A DNA stretch of 57,629 nucleotides from Anaerofustis sp. (GTDB lineage: Bacteria; Bacillota; Clostridia; Eubacteriales; Anaerofustaceae): assembly GCF_019420015.1 (NCBI RefSeq), contig NZ_JAHZIA010000001.1, forward strand, positions 1 to 57,629, read 5' to 3'. Position 1 is the stretch's first letter; every line of letters begins with the position of its first letter. Shown in pieces: positions 34,386 to 42,448 of the stretch. The translations under genes and the position numbers were made by a program. The notes beneath the pieces are model-generated. The model did no database searches. It saw only the letters and a list, made by a program, of their open reading frames with translations, and had not been told where the DNA came from.

Positions 34386-34476
34386 AAATTAAAACTGAAT
34401 AAACGACAAAATAAGGCTTATTTTTTAAATTATTTGAAGTAATATATATAAAAACAACAGTTTAAGGAGTAAAGTT

Positions 34477-34962
34477 TTGAAATATACTATTACACAAGCA
34501 TCCAATATTTTAAATTGTAAGCCTTATTTACTCAGATTTTATGAAGATGAATTCGAACTGAAAATACCCAGAAGCAGCAACAACAGAAGGTACTATACGA
34601 CAAAAGAAATAGATATTTTCAGATATATCGAAGCTTTAAAGGGCGAAGGAAAAAAGAATAAAGAAATTAAAGAAACCCTGACAGAAGGCAAAGAAAAAAT
34701 TATTTTTGAAGAAATAGAAGAAGAAAATCCTGTTAAAGAAGAAAATAATATTACTTGTCTTATTAAAACAATTAACTCTTTAAGGGAGGAAATTGAGAGT
34801 TTAAAGCAACAGGATACTTTCAAACAAAGGGATGAACTTATTGCAGAAAATGCGAGACTGAAAATGAAATTAAAAGAGAGAACTTATGAAGTATCAGTGT
34901 TGAAAGAAAAATACAATGCGCTGAAACAAGCGAAAAAACGCAGCTTGTTTAGATTCGAATAA
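34477..34962 (+). CDS. MerR-like HTH protein with coiled coil (RacA-like architecture)
   Basis: A 161-residue protein with an N-terminal MerR helix-turn-helix (YTITQASNILNCKPYLLRFYEDEFEL then RRYYTTKEIDIFRYI) and no effector domain. The rest (about 85-155) is a charged coiled coil, and the end is basic (KRSLFRFE). This architecture resembles the sporulation chromosome-anchoring protein RacA. The gene lies next to a SASP gene and the sigma-F operon, so a chromosome-organising role is possible but is inference. Start is TTG at 34477 with AAGGAG upstream. Confidence 0.75.
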   Translation: MKYTITQASNILNCKPYLLRFYEDEFELKIPRSSNNRRYYTTKEIDIFRYIEALKGEGKKNKEIKETLTEGKEKIIFEEIEEENPVKEENNITCLIKTINSLREEIESLKQQDTFKQRDELIAENARLKMKLKERTYEVSVLKEKYNALKQAKKRSLFRFE

Positions 34963-34981
34963 ATTGGAAAAATGTACCTGT

Positions 34982-35008
34982 GTATTTTTGTTTAATCCGT
35001 CCATAATA
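34982..35008 (+). promoter_or_regulatory. Candidate forespore (sigma-G/F-like) promoter of the SASP gene
   Basis: GTATT (34982-34986) and CATAATA (35002-35008) resemble forespore sigma -35 and -10 elements, but the spacing is shorter than the usual consensus. Low confidence; given because the gene is a SASP. Confidence 0.3.
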
Positions 35009-35041
35009 GAATTATAACACTTATAAATGGAGGTGAAACAA

Positions 35042-35215
35042 ATGAATAAAGAAGCTAAAAAAGGTTTAGACCAATTTAAGAAACAAGTTGCTAGTGAACT
35101 TAGCATTAATCTTCAAGATGGATATAATGGTAACTTAACAAGCAAAGAAGCCGGTTCAATCGGTGGTGAAATGGTTAAAAGAATGGTTGAATCTTACGAA
35201 AATTCTATGAAATAA
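35042..35215 (+). CDS. Alpha/beta-type small acid-soluble spore protein
   Basis: A 57-residue DNA-binding spore protein that protects forespore DNA. It carries both family blocks: an N-terminal helix with VASELSI, matching the GPR-protease cleavage region, and NLTSKEAGSIGGEMVKRMVE, matching the second helix. It is slightly shorter than usual. The ATG at 35042 follows GGAGGTGA at the proper distance; an in-frame ATG at 35027 overlaps that site and was rejected. A strong terminator follows, so it is monocistronic. Confidence 0.95.
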   Translation: MNKEAKKGLDQFKKQVASELSINLQDGYNGNLTSKEAGSIGGEMVKRMVESYENSMK

Positions 35216-35238
35216 GTAAGATATCATTTGTATGATAT

Positions 35239-35271
35239 AAAAGGAAGCAAAAAATTTTGCTTCCTTTTTTT
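35239..35271 (+). terminator. Terminator after the SASP gene
   Basis: AAAAGGAAGCAAAA (35239-35252) pairs with TTTTGCTTCCTTTT (35255-35268), followed by T. Confidence 0.92.
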
Positions 35272-35396
35272 ATTTTTTTTTTTACATATGATTCTCAAGA
35301 TTAAATTAAACCTGTCATAACTCTAATTTTTTCAAAATTCTACATATCGTTATTGGTAATATAATGTAGGCAAAAATAATATAGAGAGGTTAAATA

Positions 35397-35741
35397 ATGA
35401 ATTTTGAAATTAATATAGACAATAATATCTTAATTGTTAATATTTCAGGAGATTTGGATGATCATGGAACAATGGAAATACGTGAAAATATAGATTATGC
35501 ATTATGTAAAAAAGAAATTAAAAATCTGATTTTTGATTTGAGCAATATATCCTTTATGGATTCTGCGGGCATAGGATTGTTTATGGGAAGGTATAAAAAA
35601 GTACATAATGACAAGGGAAAATGCGGAATCGTGACAAAAAACAGGCAAATAATAAAAATTCTAAGAATGTCGGGAATACTCTCGATTTTTGATTTATTTA
35701 ACACTTTGGAGGAAGGAATAGAAAAATATGAAAACAGGTAA
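35397..35741 (+). CDS. spoIIAA: Anti-sigma-F factor antagonist SpoIIAA
   Basis: STAS-domain protein of 114 residues. When dephosphorylated it frees sigma-F from SpoIIAB in the forespore. The phosphorylated serine site is in FMDSAGIGLFMGR (Ser56). GAGAGG stands before the ATG. It is the first gene of the canonical spoIIAA-spoIIAB-sigF operon, and its end overlaps spoIIAB by 14 bases, as expected for tight stoichiometry. Confidence 0.95.
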   Translation: MNFEINIDNNILIVNISGDLDDHGTMEIRENIDYALCKKEIKNLIFDLSNISFMDSAGIGLFMGRYKKVHNDKGKCGIVTKNRQIIKILRMSGILSIFDLFNTLEEGIEKYENR

Positions 35742-36192
35742 CAACATAGATAATTATTTAAATGTAAAATTCAAAAGCATATCGGAAAATGAATCTTTGG
35801 CAAGGCTTATAATTTCCAGTTTCATACTCCCTTTAAACCCGACAATGGACGAGCTTAACGATATAAAGACCAGTGTTTCCGAAGGGGTTACAAATTCCAT
35901 AATACACGGATATAACAACGAAAAAAACAATATCATCACATTGGAAGCATTTATAAGAGACAGAGAAGTGACCATAAAAATCATTGATGACGGTGTTGGA
36001 ATAAAAGATATTCAACGAGCCAAAGAACCTCTTTTTACATCAAAACCTGAACTTGAACGTTCGGGGCTTGGGTTTACTATAATGGAAAGCTTTATGGATG
36101 AATTAAATGTATGTTCAGAAGAAGGAAAAGGTACAACTCTGGTTATGACAAAAAAAATTTTAAGTTCTAAGGGTAATACATATAATGAGTAA
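35728..36192 (+). CDS. spoIIAB: Anti-sigma-F factor SpoIIAB (serine kinase)
   Basis: GHKL-type ATPase/serine kinase of 154 residues that binds and inhibits sigma-F and phosphorylates SpoIIAA. It has the N box in VSEGVTNSIIHGYNN, the G1 box DDGVGI and a G2-like SGLGFTIMESFMD. It overlaps spoIIAA by 14 and sigF by eight bases. Confidence 0.95.
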   Translation: MKTGNNIDNYLNVKFKSISENESLARLIISSFILPLNPTMDELNDIKTSVSEGVTNSIIHGYNNEKNNIITLEAFIRDREVTIKIIDDGVGIKDIQRAKEPLFTSKPELERSGLGFTIMESFMDELNVCSEEGKGTTLVMTKKILSSKGNTYNE

Positions 36193-36937
36193 TACCTCTG
36201 CTAAAATTGATTATTTTTCAGATGAAATAAAAGAACTCATAATCAAAGCTCAAGACGGAGATAAAAATTCACTGGAAGAGTTGGTAATAATCAATACTCC
36301 TCTTATAAATTCTATATTAAAAAGGTATTTGTCTTTTAATATTCCTTATGATGATTTATTTCAAATAGGTGCAATAGGACTTATAAAATCAATAAAAAGA
36401 TTTAATTTTGAATTTAATACTAAATTTTCCACTTATGCGGTATATGTTATAAACGGTGAATACAAGCGGTATTTCAGAGACGAAGGAATAATAAAAGTAG
36501 GAAGAAATTTAAAAAATATATATTTAAAATCAAAAAGTATAAGAGAGGAATATATAAAGAAAAACGGAGCTGAGCCCGATATTGATTATTTAAGTGAAAA
36601 AATAGATGTATCAAAAGAAGATTTGATTATGGCTTTGGAAGCGTGCAAGCAACCGGAGTCGTTAAGTAAGGAGATACACCAAAACGATAAATCATCCGTT
36701 TTGTTGATGGACAAAATAAAGGACGAAAAAGACAATAATGAAATCATTGTTGAAAAATTGGACTTGAAAAATGCAATTATGAACCTTGAAAAAAGAGACA
36801 GACAAATAATCGTTTTGAGATATTTTAAAAACAAAACACAAAAAGAGGTAGCCGATATACTTAAGTTATCTCAAGTACAAGTGTCAAGACTGGAGAAAAA
36901 AATAATAAATAATATAAAAAAAACTTTCGAAAATTAA
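36185..36937 (+). CDS. sigF: RNA polymerase sporulation sigma factor SigF
   Basis: First forespore-specific sigma factor, 250 residues. Region 2 includes DLFQIGAIGLIKSIKRFNFEFNTKFSTYA, and region 4 has the helix-turn-helix KTQKEVADILKLSQVQVSRLEKKI. It is the third gene of the spoIIA operon and overlaps spoIIAB. A hairpin with T tract overlaps its stop codon and separates it from the spoVA genes. Confidence 0.95.
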   Translation: MSNTSAKIDYFSDEIKELIIKAQDGDKNSLEELVIINTPLINSILKRYLSFNIPYDDLFQIGAIGLIKSIKRFNFEFNTKFSTYAVYVINGEYKRYFRDEGIIKVGRNLKNIYLKSKSIREEYIKKNGAEPDIDYLSEKIDVSKEDLIMALEACKQPESLSKEIHQNDKSSVLLMDKIKDEKDNNEIIVEKLDLKNAIMNLEKRDRQIIVLRYFKNKTQKEVADILKLSQVQVSRLEKKIINNIKKTFEN

Positions 36938-36954
36938 TTTTTTGAAAGTTTTTC
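36919..36954 (+). terminator. Terminator overlapping the sigF stop codon
   Basis: AAAAACTTTC (36919-36928) pairs with GAAAGTTTTT (36944-36953). It would separate the early sigF transcript from the later spoVA genes. Confidence 0.6.
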
Positions 36955-37001
36955 TATTTTTGGGGAAAAATAATAATAAATTTTTACTTAGGAGTTTATT
37001 G

Positions 37002-37448
37002 ATGGAAACGAACAAAGAAAATATAAAGCAATATGAAGAGATTGTAAAAAAAAATAAACCAAAGGCAAATAAGTCTCATTTGATTATGTCCTTTATTGTA
37101 GGAGGCATAATATGCATGATAGGTCAATTTGTAAATGACTTCTTTTCATCCAAGGGGTTTTCTATGTTGGAAGCATCAAATATGACATCGATAGTTATGG
37201 TATTTATAGGATCTTTTCTTACCGGACTTGGATTATATGACAATATAGGAAAGAAAGCCGGTGCAGGGTCTATAGTTCCGATAACGGGATTTGCAAACAG
37301 TATAGTATCCAGTGCCATGGAGTTTCAAAAAGAAGGATATATTTTTGGTATGGCGGCCAATATGTTTAAAATTGCAGGACCGGTCATAGTATTCGGTATA
37401 ACTTCAAGTTCATTGGTTGGGTTAATATATTTTATTTTAACGAGGTAA
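37002..37448 (+). CDS. spoVAC: Stage V sporulation protein AC
   Basis: A 148-residue inner-membrane protein of the SpoVA channel, which moves dipicolinic acid into the spore and releases it in germination. Several hydrophobic helices are seen, with LIMSFIVGGIICMIGQFVND and a GKKAGAGSIVPITGFANSIVSSAMEF motif typical of SpoVAC. The ATG at 37002 has AGGAG upstream; an earlier in-frame ATG at 36942 overlaps the terminator and is unlikely. spoVAD follows after two bases. Confidence 0.93.
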   Translation: METNKENIKQYEEIVKKNKPKANKSHLIMSFIVGGIICMIGQFVNDFFSSKGFSMLEASNMTSIVMVFIGSFLTGLGLYDNIGKKAGAGSIVPITGFANSIVSSAMEFQKEGYIFGMAANMFKIAGPVIVFGITSSSLVGLIYFILTR

Positions 37449-37450
37449 AC

Positions 37451-38467
37451 ATGAGTAAAAAAATAGGAAAACAAACTTATAAATTTGATGCAAACATAAA
37501 TATTTCTGATACGAGAGTTATTGTAGGACCTGTTGAAGGAGAAGGTCCTTTAAAAAGCTATTTTCATGAAATAATGAAAGACGATTTGCTTGGAGAGAAT
37601 TCTTTTGAAAAAGCGGAACACATGATGTGTCTTAACAACATACTTTCTTTAATAGACAGTAATAATCTTCAAAGGGAAGAGGTGGATCTTTATATCGGCG
37701 GAGATTTGTTAAATCAAATCATCACAACAAATTTAACCGCCAGAGATTTGAAAATTCCTTACTGGGGTATATACAATGCATGTTCTACCTTTGTAGAAGC
37801 CATTCAGATAGCCTCTGTAATGCTTGACGGTGATTTCATAAATAAAGGAATAATAAGTGCTACAAGTCACTTCTCCACCGCAGAAAGACAGTACAGGTTT
37901 CCTTTGGAACTTGGTACCCAATCTCCTCCCAGTGCACAACGAACAGTTACGGGAAGCTGCGCTTTATTAATGGAAAAGGAGAGTTGTAAGAGTCCTTGTG
38001 TAACACATATGACAGTAGGAAAAGTGATGGATTTCGGACAGAGTGACCCAAATGATATGGGAAGTGCAATGGCTATAGCGGCATGTGACACAATAATGAC
38101 TCATTTTGAGGATACCGATCAGAGCATAGATGATTATGATTTGGTTGTAACGGGAGACTTAGGTGATGTTGGTTATAAAATAACAAAAGACTTTTTAAAA
38201 GAAAAGGGAATAAATATAGAAAATAAATATAAGGACTGCGGACTTTTGATTTACGACATAGTAAATCAGGATGTTATGTGCGGAGGAAGCGGTGTCGGAT
38301 GCAGTGCAAGCGTATTTGGAAGTTATTTATTCGATAAATTAAAGAAAAAAGAAGTAAATAAGATTTTACTTGTCGCTACGGGTGCATTGTTAAGTCCTGT
38401 ATCAACCGGGCAAAAAGAAAATATTCCATGTATAGCACATGCCGTAACCATAGAAAATTTGATTTAA
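37451..38467 (+). CDS. spoVAD: Stage V sporulation protein AD
   Basis: A 338-residue soluble, membrane-associated component of the SpoVA complex that binds dipicolinic acid. It has a thiolase-like fold. Conserved segments: VGPVEGEGPLKSYF, GIYNACSTFVEAI (the thiolase-type cysteine region) and GGSGVGCSASVFGSY. The ATG lies two bases after spoVAC and the gene is followed by spoVAE ten bases later, the reduced spoVAC-AD-AE set found in Clostridia. Confidence 0.95.
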   Translation: MSKKIGKQTYKFDANINISDTRVIVGPVEGEGPLKSYFHEIMKDDLLGENSFEKAEHMMCLNNILSLIDSNNLQREEVDLYIGGDLLNQIITTNLTARDLKIPYWGIYNACSTFVEAIQIASVMLDGDFINKGIISATSHFSTAERQYRFPLELGTQSPPSAQRTVTGSCALLMEKESCKSPCVTHMTVGKVMDFGQSDPNDMGSAMAIAACDTIMTHFEDTDQSIDDYDLVVTGDLGDVGYKITKDFLKEKGINIENKYKDCGLLIYDIVNQDVMCGGSGVGCSASVFGSYLFDKLKKKEVNKILLVATGALLSPVSTGQKENIPCIAHAVTIENLI

Positions 38468-38477
38468 GGAGACAAAA

Positions 38478-38834
38478 ATGGATTACTTATATGTTTTTAT
38501 AACCGGCGGGATATTGTGCCTTATAGCTCAAATTATAATGGATAACACAAAGCTTGTATCCGGGCAGATTTTGGTAATATATATCGTTGCCGGAGTTATA
38601 TTGACGGCACTTGGATTATATGAGCCAATAGTCAGATTTGGAGGGGCAGGTGCCACAGTTCCTCTTACGGGTTTTGGTTACAGCCTCGTAAAAGGTACCG
38701 TGTATGCCGTAAGTCAAGACGGGTTGTTGGGAGTTCTGACAGGACCTCTTACTGCCACTGCAGGAGGAATTACGGCGGCTATTGTATTCGGATATATATT
38801 TGCCGTTATATTTTCACCAAAAACAAAAAAATAA
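38478..38834 (+). CDS. spoVAE: Stage V sporulation protein AE
   Basis: A 118-residue membrane protein of the SpoVA channel (SpoVAEb type). It shows ITGGILCLIAQIIMDNTKL, a helix, then the FGGAGATVPLTGFGYSLVKG motif and a C-terminal hydrophobic helix. It is the last gene of the spoVA set, with a terminator at 38833. Confidence 0.95.
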   Translation: MDYLYVFITGGILCLIAQIIMDNTKLVSGQILVIYIVAGVILTALGLYEPIVRFGGAGATVPLTGFGYSLVKGTVYAVSQDGLLGVLTGPLTATAGGITAAIVFGYIFAVIFSPKTKK

Positions 38835-38860
38835 AGAGAAGAAAATTTCTTCTCTTTTTT
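38833..38860. terminator. Bidirectional terminator between spoVAE and lexA
   Basis: AAAGAGAAGAAA and TTTCTTCTCTTT form a 12-bp stem with T tracts, between convergent genes. Confidence 0.9.
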
Positions 38861-38861
38861 A

Positions 38862-39503
38862 TTACATCATTCTTATAACTCCTATTACTTTTCCGACAAT
38901 TTTACAATCCGTTGAATATATGGGATCATAAGCCGGATTTTCGGGTTGAAGCCTTATTCTGTTTTTTTCTTTGAAAAAAGTTTTTACAGTTGCTTCATCT
39001 TCAATCAAAGCAACCACCAAATCATGATCATTTGCGGTATCTTGTTTCTTTACTATAACCATATCACCGTCTAAGATACCCGCACTTATCATACTGTCAC
39101 CTTTTACATTCAGCATAAAACATTCGTTTTTTCCTATAAATGCACTTGGAAGGGGATATGTGTCCTCAACATTTTCTTCCGCAAGTATCGGTGTACCCGC
39201 AGCAACGTTGCCTATGATTGGTACATTTATTATATCGTCGACTATACTGACTTCGTCTATTTTCTCTTCATTGTTTTGATACGGTGAAAACCCTATTACT
39301 TCAATGGCTCTTTGTTTTGATATACCTCTTTTTATGTATCCTTTTTTTTCAAGATTGTTTAATTGGTTATGAACCGATGAGGTTGATGTTAAACCTACAT
39401 TTGAGCCTATCTCCCTTACTGATGGAGGATATCCCTTATCTTTTAACTCCGCTTTTATAAAATCCAATATTTTTATTTGTATTTTTGTTAAATCATTGTA
39501 CAT
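38862..39503 (-). CDS. lexA: LexA SOS repressor
   Basis: A 213-residue repressor. The N-terminal winged helix has GYPPSVREIGSNVGLTSTSSVHNQL. The autocleavage site is Ala102-Gly103 in NVAAGTP, and the S24 protease dyad is Ser137 (KGDSM) and Lys174 (ATVKTFF). RecA-stimulated self-cleavage derepresses SOS genes. The ATG at 39503 has GGAGG eight bases upstream. The divergent gene at 39677 and lexA itself have LexA boxes in the shared promoter region. Confidence 0.96.
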   Translation of the reverse strand: MYNDLTKIQIKILDFIKAELKDKGYPPSVREIGSNVGLTSTSSVHNQLNNLEKKGYIKRGISKQRAIEVIGFSPYQNNEEKIDEVSIVDDIINVPIIGNVAAGTPILAEENVEDTYPLPSAFIGKNECFMLNVKGDSMISAGILDGDMVIVKKQDTANDHDLVVALIEDEATVKTFFKEKNRIRLQPENPAYDPIYSTDCKIVGKVIGVIRMM

Positions 39504-39551
39504 AACATAAACCTCCTATAAGTATATTATACATAAATTCATGCCCTTGTC

Positions 39552-39563
39552 AAACTTATGTTC
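39552..39563. promoter_or_regulatory. LexA box near the lexA promoter
   Basis: AAAC-TTAT-GTTC, i.e. GAAC-N4-GTTT on the minus strand, one mismatch from the Gram-positive SOS consensus. It abuts the lexA -35 (TTGACA, minus strand), which is followed 16 bases later by TATAAT. It fits autorepression. Confidence 0.6.
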
Positions 39564-39593
39564 TATATTTTTCAAAAATTTGTTCTAAAAATA

Positions 39594-39650
39594 TTGACAA
39601 ATAGAACAACTGTTTGGTATAATACGACCATAGAAAACGAACAAAAGTTC
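39594..39650 (+). promoter_or_regulatory. Promoter with two LexA boxes of the YneA-like gene
   Basis: TTGACA (39594-39599), 18-base spacer and TATAAT (39618-39623). One SOS box (GAAC-AACT-GTTT, 39604-39615) sits in the spacer. A perfect one (CGAAC-AAAA-GTTCT, core 39639-39650) follows the -10. This arrangement predicts tight LexA repression. Confidence 0.82.
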
Positions 39651-39676
39651 TTTTATATTAATAGGGGGACAAAAAA

Positions 39677-40015
39677 ATGAATCAAAGAAATAATTTAAAC
39701 AAACAAAGAAGAATGAGAATGATAAGAAGAAGAAAAGCAAGATTAAGAAAAAGAATCATTTGTACTGTTATGATTATGTTTATAATTGCTATGATTCCTT
39801 CTTTTATGAATAATATTAAAGCTAAAAACTTATATGACGTACATTATAAAGTTTATACCGTTCAAGCAGACGATACTATATGGGATATAGCACAAAACAT
39901 TACTGATGAAAAAACAGATGTAAGAGAAACTATATATAATATTGAGAAATTAAATAATTTTGATAAAGGATATTCTTTAAATGTCGGACAGACAATTAAA
40001 CTTCCAACTTATTAA
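39677..40015 (+). CDS. LysM-domain protein, YneA-like SOS cell-division suppressor
   Basis: A 112-residue protein. A strongly basic cytosolic start (residues 1-26) is followed by one membrane helix (about 27-45) and an outside LysM domain (about 58-111: YKVYTVQADDTIWDIAQ to GQTIKLP). This is the build of Bacillus YneA, the SOS-induced inhibitor of septation. Its position, divergent from lexA and behind two LexA boxes, supports that role. The ATG has AGGGGG upstream. It would delay division while DNA is repaired. The activity itself is inferred from build and context. Confidence 0.85.
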   Translation: MNQRNNLNKQRRMRMIRRRKARLRKRIICTVMIMFIIAMIPSFMNNIKAKNLYDVHYKVYTVQADDTIWDIAQNITDEKTDVRETIYNIEKLNNFDKGYSLNVGQTIKLPTY

Positions 40016-40140
40016 TTTTATTTTTTTAACATAGCAATCGAACAAATTATCTAATATTTGATTTTTAATATGAATATATGCTCGATATATATTAGCTCCC
40101 GACCCTCTTTAGGGATAATATAAACATATTGTAAACTCTA

Positions 40141-40168
40141 AAAAAAGACTGACTGTCAGTCTTTTTTT
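40141..40168. terminator. Bidirectional terminator between the LysM gene and the XerS-like gene
   Basis: AAAAAAGACTGA and TCAGTCTTTTTT flank a three-base loop, between convergent genes. Confidence 0.88.
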
Positions 40169-40190
40169 AGTATATTTATAATTAATTATA

Positions 40191-41252
40191 TTAATCTTCT
40201 CTTAGTTTTGTAACTCTAGCTGCAATTTTTCTTCTTTCTTCTTCGATTGCTGCATAATGTTTTTTTGTTGTGTTTACGTCTTTATGTCCGAGAACATCTG
40301 CTACCAGGTAAATATCTCCGGTTTCTTTATATAAGTTTGTACCGTAAGTACTTCTTAACTTATGAGGAGAAATGTTTTTAAGGGGTACAACGATTTGAGT
40401 GTATTTCTTTAACATTTTTTGTATGGAGCTTTGTGTCATTCTTTTGTTTTGTAGGGATAAAAACAAAGCTTCTTCTTCGTTATCATCTTTCTCTTTTCTC
40501 TCTTTTAAGTAACGCAAAAGAGCATTTCTTACCTCTTCAGGTAAATATAATATTGTTTTATTTCCGCCTTTTCTCGTTACGACGAAACTGTTATTGTCAA
40601 AATCCACATCGTTTATATTCATTCCGACGCATTCACTTATACGAATTCCTGTTCCAACAAGCAAAGTAACAATTGCAAGATCTCTTACTTTCGTTTTATT
40701 GTGGTATTTCAGTTGTGAAGGAGTAAGGTTTTTACCGCTTTCTATCTCATCGAGTAAATTGGCAACCTCATGAGGTTCTAACCTTACAATCGGTTTTTCA
40801 TAATTTTTTGGTAAATCCACAAGAACAGTAGGGTTTGTTTTTATAAGTTCTTTTTTAAAATAGTATTTATAAAAAGAACGAAGGGTGGAAAGTTTTCTCA
40901 TTTTTCCTCTGTTTGAATTGGATAAACTTACCTTTGTTTCATCGTTTTTATAATGACCTTTTGTGTAATAAGACAGATATTCGCTGAAATCTTCAAGATC
41001 AACTGCCTTAATATAATCAAGATCCCTTAAACTTATATCCTTTATATCTTTATAATGTGTAAATTTAGGATGATTTTCTATTAAATATTCAAAGAATATT
41101 TTCAAATCCATCGCATAAGCTATTCTTGTTTTTATGGAGGTATTTGCGGAAATTCCTCTGAAAAATGTATTTACAAAGGAAGGAAGACATTCAATTTGTT
41201 TTCTCAGTTTAATGTTTAATTTATTTGACATTTCTTTACTGTAATCAGCCAT
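40191..41252 (-). CDS. XerS-like tyrosine recombinase
   Basis: A 353-residue tyrosine recombinase with an N-terminal SAM-like core-binding domain and a C-terminal catalytic domain. The catalytic set is complete: Arg in GTGIRISECVG, Lys in TRKGGNK, HKLRSTYGT (His and Arg), LGHKDVN (His) and the nucleophile Tyr in KKHYAAI. Length and sequence resemble single-protein XerS of streptococci rather than XerC/XerD. It may resolve chromosome dimers. The frame extends to 41264, but the ATG at 41252 follows GGAGG directly. Confidence 0.88.
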   Translation of the reverse strand: MADYSKEMSNKLNIKLRKQIECLPSFVNTFFRGISANTSIKTRIAYAMDLKIFFEYLIENHPKFTHYKDIKDISLRDLDYIKAVDLEDFSEYLSYYTKGHYKNDETKVSLSNSNRGKMRKLSTLRSFYKYYFKKELIKTNPTVLVDLPKNYEKPIVRLEPHEVANLLDEIESGKNLTPSQLKYHNKTKVRDLAIVTLLVGTGIRISECVGMNINDVDFDNNSFVVTRKGGNKTILYLPEEVRNALLRYLKERKEKDDNEEEALFLSLQNKRMTQSSIQKMLKKYTQIVVPLKNISPHKLRSTYGTNLYKETGDIYLVADVLGHKDVNTTKKHYAAIEEERRKIAARVTKLRED

Positions 41253-41296
41253 TTTAGCCTCCAAAATAATTATATAAACAATTATATTACAATATT

Positions 41297-41326
41297 TTGA
41301 AAATTCAAAGCTTTGTATGCTATAAT
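41297..41326 (+). promoter_or_regulatory. Promoter of azlCD
   Basis: TTGAAA (41297-41302), 18-base spacer and an extended -10 TGCTATAAT ending at 41326. Confidence 0.6.
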
Positions 41327-41357
41327 AATAAAAGTTTAGTTTACAAAGGAGTATTGA

Positions 41358-42062
41358 ATGAGTAAGACATTTAAGGAAGCTTTTAAAGTAACCATGCCTG
41401 TACTTCTTGGATATTTGTCAATAGGGCTTGCGTTCGGACTTATGATGCAAAGTATCGGGCTTAATTTTATATGGGCAGGGGGAATGTCTCTTGTTATATA
41501 CGCAGGAACACTTCAATATTTGGCTGTTATGATGTTTCAAACAGGAATGAGTATGATAAGTGTTGCACTTATGACACTTTTTGTTCATTTTAGACATATG
41601 GTTTATGGACTTTCTTTAATAGAAAAATTCAAAGATATAAGTTTTTTTAAGAAAGTATATATGATTTTTGGTTTAACTGATGAAACATATGCGCTATTAA
41701 CTTCTTCAACCGTTCCTGAAAGTGTAAAAGACGATGTAGAAAACTACTATTTTTACATATCTATCTTAGACCATTCTTACTGGATTATAGGTTCAATTCT
41801 TGGTGCAACCATAGGTTCGCTTATAAATATAAACACAGAAGGTGTATCTTTTGCCATGATAGCACTATTTTGCGTTCTTTGCACAGAACAATGGTTTAAC
41901 CTTAAATCAAAAGTACCGATTTTTATAGGAGGTATCTGTGCTTTAGTAACTTTATTTATTTTTGGACCTGATAATATGATGATACCTGCAATCATAGCAA
42001 TAATGGTTCTTTTAATGGGAGATAGGAAAAAACTTGAAAAGGAGGGGATAATAAATGAATAA
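41358..42062 (+). CDS. azlC: AzlC family branched-chain amino acid exporter subunit
   Basis: A 234-residue membrane protein, large subunit of the AzlCD exporter of branched-chain amino acids. Typical start MPVLLGYLSIGLAFGLMM, then GGMSLVIYAGTLQYLAV and a VHFRHMVYGLSL motif. It overlaps azlD by eight bases. The pair can also export azaleucine or other analogues. AAAGGAG is upstream. Confidence 0.93.
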   Translation: MSKTFKEAFKVTMPVLLGYLSIGLAFGLMMQSIGLNFIWAGGMSLVIYAGTLQYLAVMMFQTGMSMISVALMTLFVHFRHMVYGLSLIEKFKDISFFKKVYMIFGLTDETYALLTSSTVPESVKDDVENYYFYISILDHSYWIIGSILGATIGSLININTEGVSFAMIALFCVLCTEQWFNLKSKVPIFIGGICALVTLFIFGPDNMMIPAIIAIMVLLMGDRKKLEKEGIINE

Positions 42063-42396
42063 ATATACTCTCTTTCAAGGATTGATGGCAATTGCAATAA
42101 TGAGTGGAATTACGTTCTTTACAAGAGCTGTTCCTTTTGTACTTTTTTCAGGAAAAAACAAAAAACCAAATGATACGGTTTTATATCTTGGTAAAGTTCT
42201 TCCGCCGGCAATGATGGCAATGTTACTTATATACTGCTTAAAAGATACTTCTCTTATTTCTTATCCTTATGGAATACCTGAAATATTCTGTGTAATACTT
42301 GCAATAGGGCTACATGTATGGAAAAGAAATAATTTTATAAGTATATTCGGTTCAACAGTGGTATATATGATAATGGTACAATATATATTCGTTTAA
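42055..42396 (+). CDS. azlD: AzlD family branched-chain amino acid exporter subunit
   Basis: A 113-residue small membrane subunit of the AzlCD exporter, with ITFFTRAVPFVLF, LGKVLPPAMMAMLLIYCL and two more hydrophobic helices. It overlaps the end of azlC by eight bases. A 24-26-base palindrome begins three bases after its stop codon. Confidence 0.93.
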   Translation: MNKYTLFQGLMAIAIMSGITFFTRAVPFVLFSGKNKKPNDTVLYLGKVLPPAMMAMLLIYCLKDTSLISYPYGIPEIFCVILAIGLHVWKRNNFISIFGSTVVYMIMVQYIFV

Positions 42397-42398
42397 AA

Positions 42399-42424
42399 CT
42401 TCACGAAATAATTATTTAGTGAAG
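42399..42424. repeat. Palindrome copy 1 (upstream of tex)
   Basis: TTCACGAAATA-AT-TATTTAGTGAA (core 42400-42423) is an inverted repeat with one mismatched position. A nearly identical palindrome is at 47561-47584. There is no T tract on the plus strand. It lies 25 bases before the tex ATG. It may be an operator or another protein-binding site. Confidence 0.7.
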
Positions 42425-42448
42425 CAGATTATATAAAAGAGGTAAAAC

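Noticed and set aside
40020..40140. Possible dif-like recombination site near the XerS-like gene
   Set aside because: There are AT-rich imperfect repeats, but nothing that matches a dif or difSL arm pattern convincingly by eye.
42399..42424. Reading the first palindrome as the azlD terminator
   Set aside because: No T tract follows on the plus strand, and a nearly identical palindrome occurs in a different setting at 47561.
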